Part shown: positions 27,385-36,036 of the stretch, one piece after another | How the letters are laid out: each line of letters begins with the position of its first letter | Numbering within the stretch: position 1 is the stretch's first letter | Assembly (NCBI RefSeq): GCF_014805825.1 | Contig: NZ_CP061941.1 | Location: 1,798,001 to 1,862,000, forward strand | Length of the DNA stretch: 64,000 bases | Direction of reading: 5' to 3' | Source: Marinomonas algicola | GTDB lineage: Bacteria > Pseudomonadota > Gammaproteobacteria > Pseudomonadales > Marinomonadaceae | Program-made: the position numbers and the translations under genes | Notes under the pieces: generated by a model | Seen by the model: the letters and a program-made list of their open reading frames with translations, nothing else | Told to the model about the DNA's origin: nothing | Database searches by the model: none

Positions 27385-28971
27385 ATGAACCACTCCTATC
27401 CTTCGGCACAACAAGGTGCCCGCTTTTCCTCTACGTTATCAAATGTTGGTGATGTGGTTTTGCATATGAAAGGCATTCATAAGCATTTTGCTGGTGTTCC
27501 TGCATTATCTAATGCGGAGCTAAAAATTAAGGCCGGTGAAGTGCATGCGATAATTGGTCAAAATGGTGCAGGAAAATCTACCCTCATCAAGGTACTTAAT
27601 GGTGCCCATAAACACGATGAAGGCGATATTTATTTTATGGGTGAAAAGGTTTCTTATGCCTCGCCTCATAAAGCCCAAATGGCAGGCATTAGCACTATTT
27701 TTCAAGAAGTGAATCTGATCGGCTACCGTTCCATTACCGAAAATATTTGTCTTGGACATGAACCGAAGCGTTTTGGGATGGTGGATTGGCGTAAAGCCCA
27801 TGAACACGCTAGGGAAACGTTATCTCGCTTTGGTTTGGATTTAGAGGTTGAGCAGCCTCTTAGTACTTTTAATATCGCCATACAACAACTGGTTGCGATT
27901 GCTAGAGCGGTCGCCTTAGACGCCAGAATCGTCATTATGGATGAACCTACTTCCTCACTAGATGAGCGTGAAAAGGAAGTCCTATTTCGTGTCATTAAAG
28001 AATTAAAAGCCTCCGGTGTGGCGATCTTGTATGTGAGTCACCATCTTGATGAGTTGTTTCAAATTTGTGATGAAATTACCGTTATGCGAGATGGAAAAAC
28101 GATTGGTCAACGCTCTATTGATGAGATGACAAAGCTGGATATGGTCGCCGCCATGCTAGGTAAAGACCCTGAAGACATAGCGAAAGGGGGAGCCACTAAT
28201 TTTGCCTCGACAGGTCGTGCGAGTGATCAGGTTTTATTATCAGTAGAAAACTTAGAAGGGGCTGGCTCACTCAAAGATGTTTCTTTTGATTTATGTAAAT
28301 CAGAAATTCTAGGGCTTGCTGGCTTATTGGGTTCCGGTAGATCAGAAGTAGCGAGAGCTATTTTTGGATTAGATAGCGATTTGAAAAAAGGCGAGGTTTT
28401 TCTTAAGGGTGAAAAAATGGATTTCACTGATCCAAAGGCGGCTATAGAAAAAGGTTTTGCCTTTTGCTCTGAAGACCGTAAAGAGGATGGAATTATTCCT
28501 CAGCTGTCCGTAAGAGAGAACCTCACTCTGGTGCTGCTACCAAAAATTTCTAAATACGGTTTGATTGATGAGGTCAAAGAGCGCCAATTGGTCTCGGATT
28601 TTATACAGCGGCTTGGTATCAAAACCGCTTCAATGGAGCAGCCTATCTCCCAACTCTCTGGCGGGAACCAACAAAAAGTATTGTTGGCAAGGTGGCTGGT
28701 GACGAACCCAAATATCCTCATTCTAGATGAACCAACCCGAGGAATTGATGTTGGAGCAAAAGGAGAAATTCAGTCTTTAATTCGACGTTTGGCCGATGAA
28801 GGGTTAACTGTCTTGATGATTTCTTCTGAATTTGAAGAGTTAGTAGAAGGTGCCGATAGAGTCATCGTTTTGCAAGATGGGCATAGCATACAGGCATTGT
28901 CGAATGATCAGCTGACAGAGAATGCCATTATGAAAGCCATCGCCCAAGAAACACGTCATCCTGTTGCATGA
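27385..28971 (+). CDS. Sugar ABC transporter ATP-binding protein (double ATPase)
   Basis: This 528-aa protein carries two ABC domains, as in RbsA/MglA/YtfR. Domain 1 has Walker A GQNGAGKST (about 57-65) and Walker B IVIMDEPTSSLD. Domain 2 has the degenerate P-loop GLLGSGRSE usual for this family, the signature LSGGNQQKVLLARWL and Walker B LILDEPTRGID. It powers import of the ligand captured by the preceding binding protein, on the cytosolic face of the membrane. It is the second gene of the operon, and ATG 27385 follows GAGG. Confidence 0.92.
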   Translation: MNHSYPSAQQGARFSSTLSNVGDVVLHMKGIHKHFAGVPALSNAELKIKAGEVHAIIGQNGAGKSTLIKVLNGAHKHDEGDIYFMGEKVSYASPHKAQMAGISTIFQEVNLIGYRSITENICLGHEPKRFGMVDWRKAHEHARETLSRFGLDLEVEQPLSTFNIAIQQLVAIARAVALDARIVIMDEPTSSLDEREKEVLFRVIKELKASGVAILYVSHHLDELFQICDEITVMRDGKTIGQRSIDEMTKLDMVAAMLGKDPEDIAKGGATNFASTGRASDQVLLSVENLEGAGSLKDVSFDLCKSEILGLAGLLGSGRSEVARAIFGLDSDLKKGEVFLKGEKMDFTDPKAAIEKGFAFCSEDRKEDGIIPQLSVRENLTLVLLPKISKYGLIDEVKERQLVSDFIQRLGIKTASMEQPISQLSGGNQQKVLLARWLVTNPNILILDEPTRGIDVGAKGEIQSLIRRLADEGLTVLMISSEFEELVEGADRVIVLQDGHSIQALSNDQLTENAIMKAIAQETRHPVA

Positions 28972-28984
28972 GTGGAGAGACAAA

Positions 28985-29995
28985 ATGAACAGTTCAACGT
29001 TAGCAGAAAAACCGAAATCAAAGATGCCGACAGTCGGCACAAAAATAGCCGCGCAAATAAAAAATAATGGGGCGTTATGGGCCTTCTTTTTATTATTGGT
29101 AATTAATATTTTGATTACCCCTAATTTTTTACAAATCCAAACCTTATATGTGAATTTAACTCAGGTTGCGACGGTGGCGATTGTAGCGATTGGTATGACC
29201 CTAGTCATTGCTTCTGGAGGGATTGATCTTTCAGTGGGTGCTCTTATGGCTTTGGCGGGTACGGTAGCTCCGATGATTTTTTTATCGGATTATGGCGTGG
29301 CGAATCCAGAATTGGGTTTGTTTGTTGCCATAGTGGTCGCGATCAGTGCGGCTGGAGTGGCTGGTTTGTTTAATGGCTTTCTTATCAGTAAGTATAAAAT
29401 TCAACCTATTATTGCAACCTTGATTCTCTTTATTTCAGGGCGAGGTATTGCCCAGGTGCTTACTAATGGAGAGTTACAGACCTTTGACAACCCCAGTTTT
29501 GAATTTATTGGGACTGGGCGTGTTTTTGGGGTACCTGTACAGGCATGGATCACTCTTGTATTAGCGCTGTCTATCGCGTGGGTACTAAAGCGTTCTATTT
29601 ATGGTCGTTACTTATTAGCTGTGGGGGGGAATGAAAAAGCAGCAGAACTTGCTGGTGTTCCAGCCAAAAAAGTGAAATTAGTGACCTATATGGTCTGTGG
29701 AATACTGGCTGGTATCGCTGGCATCATTTCTACGGCAATTAATTCCGCTTCTGATGCAAACCAAACGGGTCAGTTAATGGAGCTGGATGCCATTTCGGCC
29801 GCCATAGTAGGTGGGGTATTGTTAACGGGAGGGAAAGCGCCAATCCTTGGTGCGGTTTTAGGTGCGGCCATTATTCAATTAGTGGGTTATACCCTATTAG
29901 CGAACGGTGTTCACGATGCGGTCGCTATGGTGGCTAAAGCGGTGATTATTATTGTTGCTGTTTATCTACAACAAGTGAGAGGGGCTAAATCATGA
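28985..29995 (+). CDS. Sugar ABC transporter permease 1
   Basis: About 336 aa, BPD_transp_2 (RbsC/YtfT) family with eight to ten hydrophobic helices. The family motif VIASGGIDLSVGALMALAG lies near residue 70 and the cytoplasmic GGNEKAAELAGVP coupling loop follows. The ATG at 28985 is chosen over a TTG at 28964 because GTGGAGAG precedes it. Its stop overlaps the start of permease 2 by ATGA. The two permeases form the membrane channel. Confidence 0.9.
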   Translation: MNSSTLAEKPKSKMPTVGTKIAAQIKNNGALWAFFLLLVINILITPNFLQIQTLYVNLTQVATVAIVAIGMTLVIASGGIDLSVGALMALAGTVAPMIFLSDYGVANPELGLFVAIVVAISAAGVAGLFNGFLISKYKIQPIIATLILFISGRGIAQVLTNGELQTFDNPSFEFIGTGRVFGVPVQAWITLVLALSIAWVLKRSIYGRYLLAVGGNEKAAELAGVPAKKVKLVTYMVCGILAGIAGIISTAINSASDANQTGQLMELDAISAAIVGGVLLTGGKAPILGAVLGAAIIQLVGYTLLANGVHDAVAMVAKAVIIIVAVYLQQVRGAKS

Positions 29996-30996
29996 ATATA
30001 TTGTCTATGATGTCAAACTTACCGGGCATGAAACGCAAGAGAAATACGTCGAAACAAGCGGAAGGCGTGTTGGTCGCGCTTATGTTGATTACTTTTTTTG
30101 CTAGTTTGCGTTATGACGCTTTTCTAAGTGAATACAATATCATGACGTTTCTGTCTTATAACTCTATGTTTATTTTGATTGGCCTTGGAATGTGCTTTGT
30201 CATTATGACTGGCGGCATTGATTTGTCTGTGGGTTCGGTCGTTGCACTGTCGAGTGTGGTCGTCGCTCATGCAAGTCCTTACGGTATTGAAGTCGCGTTA
30301 CCTGTTGGAATCTTAGTTGGCGTTCTTACTGGAGCGATTAATGCCTTTGTCATCACAAAATTAAAGATTGTGCCATTCATTGCTACCTTAGCCATGATGT
30401 TAGGTGCCAGGGGGATGGCGTTAGTGCTATCCGATAATCAATCAGTGCAAGTCTCTTGGGACAGTAATTTTACTCAGTTTGGTCTTGGTAAAATGTTTGA
30501 TTTCATCCCGTGGCCAATTGTCGCGATGTTGGTTGCCTTTGTCTTTTGCTGGATGTTATTGGAAAAATTTGCTTTTGGGCGCCATGTTTTATCCATTGGT
30601 GGTAATGAAGAAGCATCGAAGTTGATGGGACTCGAGGTAAATAAAACCCTATTTGGTGTGTATATATTAAGTGGCGCGTTAGCCGGTTTGTCAGGAGTAA
30701 TGTTGGCATCAGGGTTTGGCGCGGGACAACCATTAGAGGGGTTAGGTTGGGAGTTATCTGCGATTGCGGCCGTAGTTGTTGGAGGAACGCTGTTAACGGG
30801 TGGCTTAGGTTCTATTACCTCAACACTATTGGGTGCTATTTTATTAGGGTTAATTTTTAATATTCTAAACTTTGAAAATGGCCTTGGCACCATCAGTTTT
30901 AGTGCTTATTGGCAGTCCGTTATTCGAGGTGGGTTCTTACTGGTTGTTGTGGTTATTCAAGCTAAAGTGATTAACAACAAAATGCGTCGAACCTAG
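29992..30996 (+). CDS. Sugar ABC transporter permease 2
   Basis: A 334-aa BPD_transp_2 (YjfF-like) permease with VIMTGGIDLSVGSVVALSS and the coupling loop GGNEEASKLMGLE. It starts in a 4-bp ATGA overlap with permease 1, showing translational coupling. Two different permeases with one double ATPase and one binding protein reproduce the layout of the E. coli ytfQRT-yjfF galactofuranose transporter. Confidence 0.9.
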   Translation: MNILSMMSNLPGMKRKRNTSKQAEGVLVALMLITFFASLRYDAFLSEYNIMTFLSYNSMFILIGLGMCFVIMTGGIDLSVGSVVALSSVVVAHASPYGIEVALPVGILVGVLTGAINAFVITKLKIVPFIATLAMMLGARGMALVLSDNQSVQVSWDSNFTQFGLGKMFDFIPWPIVAMLVAFVFCWMLLEKFAFGRHVLSIGGNEEASKLMGLEVNKTLFGVYILSGALAGLSGVMLASGFGAGQPLEGLGWELSAIAAVVVGGTLLTGGLGSITSTLLGAILLGLIFNILNFENGLGTISFSAYWQSVIRGGFLLVVVVIQAKVINNKMRRT

Positions 30997-31106
30997 TTCT
31001 AGCGAGTACTCTAAGAGTGACTTTGTTGTTTGTGACATCTTTGTTTTCATGGTGTTTTGTTAGGCATTAAAATTTTGCCTACGAACCTGCCATCTTGAGG
31101 TTAGAT

Positions 31107-32735
31107 ATGCGTTCTCAATATAAATACATAGTAGTTGGTGGTGGCTCTGCGGGTGCTGTGGCCGCCGCAAGACTGGCGAAAAAAGAGACGGCTGGCGTTT
31201 TATTATTAGAAGGGGGGTATAGTCACAAGCATCCGTTACTGGACATGCCTGCCGGTATTTTTAAAATGATCAATGGCAGCAAATACATGCGTTATTATCA
31301 CACCACCCCTCAAGCTCATTTAGGGGGAAGAGTGCATGATATTCCGCAAGGTAATGTGTTGGGCGGTGGTTCTTCAGTTAATGCTCAGGTATATATGAGA
31401 GGTCGTGCCAGTGATTATAATGAATGGCAGCAGATCCTAGGTGGGGACGCTCAATGGGGGTGGGAGCATGTGCTGCCGTACTTTAAAGAGATGGAGTCGA
31501 ATAATCGTTTATTGAACGAGTATCACGGCGCTTCCGGCCCCGTGCAGGTGTCGGATCCTCAGCATATCGATGATTCTTCTCGAGCATTTGTGCAAAGTGT
31601 ACAAGCACAAGGAATTCCTTTTAATGACGATTTTAATGGCGTACAGCAAAAGGGCGTCGGTTTTTATCAATTTACAAATCGTAATGGTCGTCGTAGTAGC
31701 ACGGCTTATGCTTTTTTAGGTGGAGATCAAACGCCGAATAACCTAGAGATCCAATTACAGTGTCGAGTTCATAAAGTCCTTATTGAAGAAGGCGCTGCGG
31801 TTGGGGTTATTTATGAAAATGAGAGTGGTGACGTTTTAGAAGCACGTTTAGATAATAGTTCCGCTGGAGAGGTGATTTTAGCCGCTGGCGCGTTAATTAC
31901 TCCTAAGCTATTAATGCTTTCTGGGGTCGGTTGCGCGAAGCAGCTTGAGCAGCACGGTATTCGCTGTCTTGTTGACTTACCTGGTGTTGGAGAAAATTTA
32001 ATTGATCATCCCGAAGTCCCAATCATAGCGACAGCGAAAAAAGGTTTTGGTTATTTTAAACAAGGAGAGGGCTGGCGGATGTGGCGTAATGGTTTGCAGT
32101 TTGCCCTGTTTGGCTCTGGGCCTGTCACGTCGGCGGGGGTGGAAGCCGGTGCTTTTGTCAACCCAACAAGTGTCACTAAAGAGGCGACAATACAGGCATT
32201 TTGTGTCCCTATGGTCTATCTAGATAGAGATGTGTTGAATCTTGTAAACCATGATTATGGTATGACGATTACCACGGTTGTGGTCAAACCTGTCTCCCGA
32301 GGGTATGTACGTTTAGCGTCTTCGAATGCAAACGATCAGCCTCTAGTGTGCCCTAATTTATTGAAAGAAGAGGCCGATTTGTCAGCCATGATAGAGGGGC
32401 AGCGCTTTTTTATTAAATCCTTTCAAACACCACCACTAGCAAATTCTATTACATCTATTGTTATACCTGACATAAATTCATTATCAGATGCGTGTTTGGC
32501 AGAACATTGTCGTAAAACGGTCAAAACAAACTATCATCCTGCTGGAACCTGCAAAATGGGTGCCGCGGAAGATCCTATGGCGGTGTTAAATAACCGCTTA
32601 CAGGTCAAAGGTATCAAAGGGTTAAGAGTTTGTGACATGTCAGCCGTACCCAATATTAATGCGGGTAATACAAATGCGGTTGCTATGATGCTTGGGCAGC
32701 GTTGTGCTGATTTTATTTTAGCTGATGATAATTGA
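31107..32735 (+). CDS. GMC-family FAD oxidoreductase
   Basis: About 542 aa. The FAD-binding start is YIVVGGGSAGAVAAARLA, followed by the GMC signatures GNVLGGGSSVNAQVYMRGRASDYNEW and AGALITPKLLMLSGVG. The C-terminal active site is NYHPAGTCKMG (catalytic His) and NINAGNTNAVAMMLGQR. GMC enzymes oxidise alcohols or sugars such as choline, sorbose or glucose and pass electrons to quinones or oxygen. No signal peptide is seen, so it is cytosolic or peripheral. ATG 31107 follows GAGG. It lies between the ABC and TRAP operons and probably oxidises the same sugar or a derivative. Confidence 0.88.
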   Translation: MRSQYKYIVVGGGSAGAVAAARLAKKETAGVLLLEGGYSHKHPLLDMPAGIFKMINGSKYMRYYHTTPQAHLGGRVHDIPQGNVLGGGSSVNAQVYMRGRASDYNEWQQILGGDAQWGWEHVLPYFKEMESNNRLLNEYHGASGPVQVSDPQHIDDSSRAFVQSVQAQGIPFNDDFNGVQQKGVGFYQFTNRNGRRSSTAYAFLGGDQTPNNLEIQLQCRVHKVLIEEGAAVGVIYENESGDVLEARLDNSSAGEVILAAGALITPKLLMLSGVGCAKQLEQHGIRCLVDLPGVGENLIDHPEVPIIATAKKGFGYFKQGEGWRMWRNGLQFALFGSGPVTSAGVEAGAFVNPTSVTKEATIQAFCVPMVYLDRDVLNLVNHDYGMTITTVVVKPVSRGYVRLASSNANDQPLVCPNLLKEEADLSAMIEGQRFFIKSFQTPPLANSITSIVIPDINSLSDACLAEHCRKTVKTNYHPAGTCKMGAAEDPMAVLNNRLQVKGIKGLRVCDMSAVPNINAGNTNAVAMMLGQRCADFILADDN

Positions 32736-32765
32736 AAGATAACTCATGCCGTACCAATTAATAAA

Positions 32766-32777
32766 TTGGTTGACCAA
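32766..32777. promoter_or_regulatory. GntR/UxuR-type operator TTGGTTGACCAA
   Basis: A palindrome with perfect TTGGT/ACCAA arms, 170 bp before the TRAP binding-protein gene. It matches the core of the UxuR/ExuR site of E. coli and two further copies in this window. An ACCAAT at 32753 and ATTGGT at 32765 form an extra overlapping inverted repeat. Confidence 0.6.
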
Positions 32778-32799
32778 AATAGTATTTTAATTTACTATT

Positions 32800-32815
32800 T
32801 TTAAATCGATTTAAA
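32800..32815. promoter_or_regulatory. Operator copy 4, TTTAAATCGATTTAAA, with an overlapping degenerate copy
   Basis: A fourth perfect copy lies 132 bp before the TRAP start. An overlapping variant, TTTAAATCTGTTTAAA, at 32810-32825 may be a second, weaker site. Lying 23 bp from the GntR-type site, it makes the TRAP promoter a two-regulator control point. Confidence 0.78.
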
Positions 32816-32946
32816 TCTGTTTAAATGATTAAAACGATAGATTAATATTTCTCTTTTAAATCAAATTAAAAGTAGACAAAATAAAAATAAAAACTGTTTG
32901 ATTGAATTATATTGGTTCAAATCAAACAAATCTAAGAGGCTCTATT

Positions 32947-33966
32947 ATGCTAAAGCAAGTATTCTCTGCGCGACTATCTAAAGATCAATTCGACCGTCGT
33001 TCCGCTCTATCTATGATAGGTATGACGGCACTTACAATTGGTTTATTTTCCGGGTCAGTTCAAGCCGCTACCACCATTAAATGGGCTCATGTATATGAAG
33101 TCGGCTCCCCGTATCATCAGGCGGCGCTTTGGGCAGCGGAAGAAATGACAACGAAAACAGATGGGCGAGTCACTATTAAAGTTTTTCCGGCATCGTCTTT
33201 AGGTAAAGAAGTAGAGTTAAATGAAGCCTTAAATTTTGGTTCGGTTGATATGATCTATACCGGTGCTATTTTTGCTGGCAGCGCCTATAAACCATTAGCG
33301 CTTTCTGGGTTACCTTTTGTGATTCGTAATTATGACCATTGGAAAAAATATCGTGATAGTGAATTGTTTGATGGGATAAAAAAAGGCTATGAAAAAACTA
33401 CTGGGCACGATATTACTGGCTTTACCTATTATGGCGCTCGTCATGTAACCTCTAATAAGCCGATTAATTCCCCTGAAGATATGGAAGGAATGAAAATTCG
33501 TGTTCCCAATGCACCTATGTTCCTTATGTTCCCAAAAGCAGTCAATGCCAACGCCTCTCCGCTAGCCTTTTCTGAAGTGTATTTAGCATTACAACAGGGT
33601 TTGGTTGATGCTCAAGAAAATCCATTACCAACGATTAAATTCAAAAAATTCTATGAAGTTCAAAAATACATTAACCTTACGGGGCATATGACTAATTCCT
33701 TAGTGACGGTGGTTTCAGGTATGACTAAAAATCGGCTTAGTAAAGAAGACTATGCCTTATTAGATGAGGTTTCTGTAAAGGCCGCAGCTCGTGCATCGGA
33801 TGATATTAATGAAGCGGAAGAAAATTTAGCCCAATGGTTCCGAGATCAAGGTTTGCAAGTAGTGGAAGTAGATAAAAAACCTTTCCAAGATAAAGTAAAT
33901 AGTTATCTAAACTCTATTGATTCTGGGTTCTCTAAAGAAAATTTATCTGGCATTAGTGCGCTGTAA
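32947..33966 (+). CDS. TRAP transporter substrate-binding protein DctP
   Basis: About 339 aa. The N-terminal signal contains DRRSALSMIGMTALTIGLFSGSVQA, a hydrophobic leader preceded by paired arginines, so Sec or Tat export is possible. The DctP domain shows IKWAHVYEVGSPYHQAALWAAEEM, GKEVELNEALNFGSVDM and the ligand-clamping FTYYGARHVTSNKPI...MEGMKIRVPNAP segment with the Arg that binds the substrate carboxylate. TRAP proteins need an acid group, so the ligand is probably a sugar acid. The ATG at 32947 follows AAGAGG. Confidence 0.9.
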   Translation: MLKQVFSARLSKDQFDRRSALSMIGMTALTIGLFSGSVQAATTIKWAHVYEVGSPYHQAALWAAEEMTTKTDGRVTIKVFPASSLGKEVELNEALNFGSVDMIYTGAIFAGSAYKPLALSGLPFVIRNYDHWKKYRDSELFDGIKKGYEKTTGHDITGFTYYGARHVTSNKPINSPEDMEGMKIRVPNAPMFLMFPKAVNANASPLAFSEVYLALQQGLVDAQENPLPTIKFKKFYEVQKYINLTGHMTNSLVTVVSGMTKNRLSKEDYALLDEVSVKAAARASDDINEAEENLAQWFRDQGLQVVEVDKKPFQDKVNSYLNSIDSGFSKENLSGISAL

Positions 33967-33990
33967 CGCTGAATTAAAGGAGGGTGCAAT

Positions 33991-34566
33991 ATGGGTCAAG
34001 CTTCTAACAAGACAATGTTGAATTCGTCTGACTCTGAGTCCCCCAATTTGGTTGATGAGAGCCAAATTGAGGAACCGCTAGATTTTAAGTTGATTGATCT
34101 ACCCGTGATGATTTTATTTTGGGTGTTGATGTGTATTGTTTTTCTGCAATTTTTTACACGCTATATTTTAAATGATTCACTTGCATGGACAGAAGAAATC
34201 GCACGATTTTTACTGGTATTAGTCGGTTTTGTAGGTTCTATAACAGCCGTTAGGAAAGGCAGCCACATTTTTTTAGAGTTTTTGTATCGTTTTATTCCAA
34301 GTTCTTTAGCTAAAGTATTGTCCGTCTTTTCTGAGGTGGTGTGTGTTGTTTTTTATGGCGCTTGTGCTTGGATGTCTTCACAAATTGCCATGCAGACGCA
34401 TCAAACCTTGGTGTCGGTCGAATTGCCTAAAAGCTACATTTATTGGGTCATTGCGTTTTGTTTTGTTGCTATGTCTCTTTATTCCTTCGGTAAAATGGTG
34501 ATGAAAATGAAGCTTAGCCATCATCAAATTGTCATAAATATTGAAGAACAAGCTACTTCTGTTTAA
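33991..34566 (+). CDS. TRAP transporter small permease DctQ
   Basis: A 191-aa protein with four predicted membrane helices and the DctQ signature FFTRYILNDSLAWTEEIARFLLVLVGFVGS. The small subunit links the large permease and docks the binding protein. It lies 24 bp after dctP and 12 bp before dctM in one operon. AAAGGAGG precedes the ATG. Confidence 0.9.
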   Translation: MGQASNKTMLNSSDSESPNLVDESQIEEPLDFKLIDLPVMILFWVLMCIVFLQFFTRYILNDSLAWTEEIARFLLVLVGFVGSITAVRKGSHIFLEFLYRFIPSSLAKVLSVFSEVVCVVFYGACAWMSSQIAMQTHQTLVSVELPKSYIYWVIAFCFVAMSLYSFGKMVMKMKLSHHQIVINIEEQATSV

Positions 34567-34578
34567 CAAAGGTGTGAT

Positions 34579-35856
34579 ATGTCGATTTTTCTATTGTTCT
34601 TAATATTGTTTATTTTGCTTATTATCGGTGTACCAGTGGCTGTTGCCTTAGGTGTTTCGTCCCTCGTTTTTATTCTAATTGAAGGGATGCCAAGTGTTGT
34701 TGTATTACATAACATGGTTAATGGTGTTAATAGCTTCCCATTAATTGCGATTCCTTTTTTCATCCTGGCGGGGCATTTAATGAACACTGGTGGGATTACT
34801 AATCGTATCTTTGCCTTCGCTCGAGCATTGGTTGGTTGGTTGCCTGGAGGTCTAGGCCACGTTAATGTTGGTGCGAGTGTGGTGTTTGCAGGCATGTCAG
34901 GAGCGGCTGTAGCGGATGCTGGCGGTTTAGGAAATGTTGAAATTAAAGCCATGAAAGACGCAGGCTATGATTCTGATTTCTCCGTTGGTATCACCGCGGC
35001 ATCCTCAACGATTGGTCCAATTATCCCTCCTTCTCTTCCTTTGGTTATTTACGGAGTCGTTGCGGATACTTCCATAGGGCAACTTTTTGCAGCGGGCTTG
35101 ATCCCTGGATTACTCATGGCTTTTTCTTTGATGGTTATGGTGTCATGGTATGCCAAAATTCGAAATTACCCTAAAGATGAACGCTTTAGTTTACCTAATC
35201 TTTGGTTTGCTTTTAAAAGGGCTTTCTTACCTCTGTTAACCCCCATAATTATAGTCGTTGGCATTTCTACTGGAGTATTTACTCCGACTGAAGCCGCGGT
35301 AGCCGCCGTTGCTTATGCTCTATGTTTAGGTGCCTTTGTCTATCGTTCTTTAAGTATTGCAAGTGTTATAAGAGTGTCGCAAGAAACCATTGAAACTACG
35401 GCGTCTATTCTTCTTATTGTGGCGAGTTCGACTATTTTTGCTTGGATTTTAACGGCCAACCAAATTGCCGATTTGTTTGCCCATAGCCTATTAGGTTTCA
35501 CAGATAATGCGGTGCTTATTTTATTGATCATGACCTTGTTGGTATTAATTTTAGGCTGTTTCATGGAAACCATTGCGGCTATTACTATTTTGGTACCGGT
35601 GTTGTTACCTGTAGCGGTGCAAATTGGAATTGATCCTGTGCATTTTGGTATCATAATGATTCTGAATTTAATGCTTGGCTTATTAACCCCCCCTGTTGGT
35701 ATGGTGCTCTATGTACTAGCCAAAGTGTCTAATACACCTTTTGAACGCTGTGTTATTGCAACGGCGCCTTTTTTAATCCCTCTTGTTGTTGTTTTGCTAC
35801 TATTGACCTTTATTCCAGCGATTACCATGTGGTTACCAAACCTTATTTATCGTTAA
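34579..35856 (+). CDS. TRAP transporter large permease DctM
   Basis: A 425-aa protein of about 12 membrane helices, with DctM motifs FPLIAIPFFILAGHLMNTGGIT, GMSGAAVADAGGLG, SSTIGPIIPPSLPLVIYGVV and LLTPPVGMVLYVL. It is the sodium-driven channel subunit that imports the ligand bound by DctP. It is the last gene of the operon; an AT-rich inverted repeat (35841-35849 with 35858-35866) spans its stop codon without a T-run. Confidence 0.92.
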   Translation: MSIFLLFLILFILLIIGVPVAVALGVSSLVFILIEGMPSVVVLHNMVNGVNSFPLIAIPFFILAGHLMNTGGITNRIFAFARALVGWLPGGLGHVNVGASVVFAGMSGAAVADAGGLGNVEIKAMKDAGYDSDFSVGITAASSTIGPIIPPSLPLVIYGVVADTSIGQLFAAGLIPGLLMAFSLMVMVSWYAKIRNYPKDERFSLPNLWFAFKRAFLPLLTPIIIVVGISTGVFTPTEAAVAAVAYALCLGAFVYRSLSIASVIRVSQETIETTASILLIVASSTIFAWILTANQIADLFAHSLLGFTDNAVLILLIMTLLVLILGCFMETIAAITILVPVLLPVAVQIGIDPVHFGIIMILNLMLGLLTPPVGMVLYVLAKVSNTPFERCVIATAPFLIPLVVVLLLLTFIPAITMWLPNLIYR

Positions 35857-35964
35857 ATAAATAAGGTAATGTGATTAGCCCTCTTCTCTATTTAGCTGTT
35901 TTTTGAAAGGAAGGCTTTTTTGGTTATACATCTTGGTACTCAAAGGGTATGATTTTAACGATTA

Positions 35965-35976
35965 TTGGTTAACCAA
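35965..35976. promoter_or_regulatory. GntR/UxuR-type operator TTGGTTAACCAA
   Basis: A perfect 12-bp palindrome, identical to the site at 44618 and lying 60-70 bp before the kinase start, where a repressor would cover the promoter. It links the kinase to the minus-strand uronate operon. Confidence 0.72.
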
Positions 35977-36036
35977 ACTGTGGTATATTAGATTTTTTGT
36001 AAACAATAATAAGATCGTTTTATAAGGTTGGATGTC

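Noticed and set aside
30474..30893. 139-codon minus-strand reading frame
   Set aside because: It lies opposite the ABC permease 2 gene, is proline-rich and unlike any family, and has no ribosome-binding site.
34563..34952. 129-codon minus-strand reading frame
   Set aside because: It is antisense to dctM and reflects its codon bias; no start signal.
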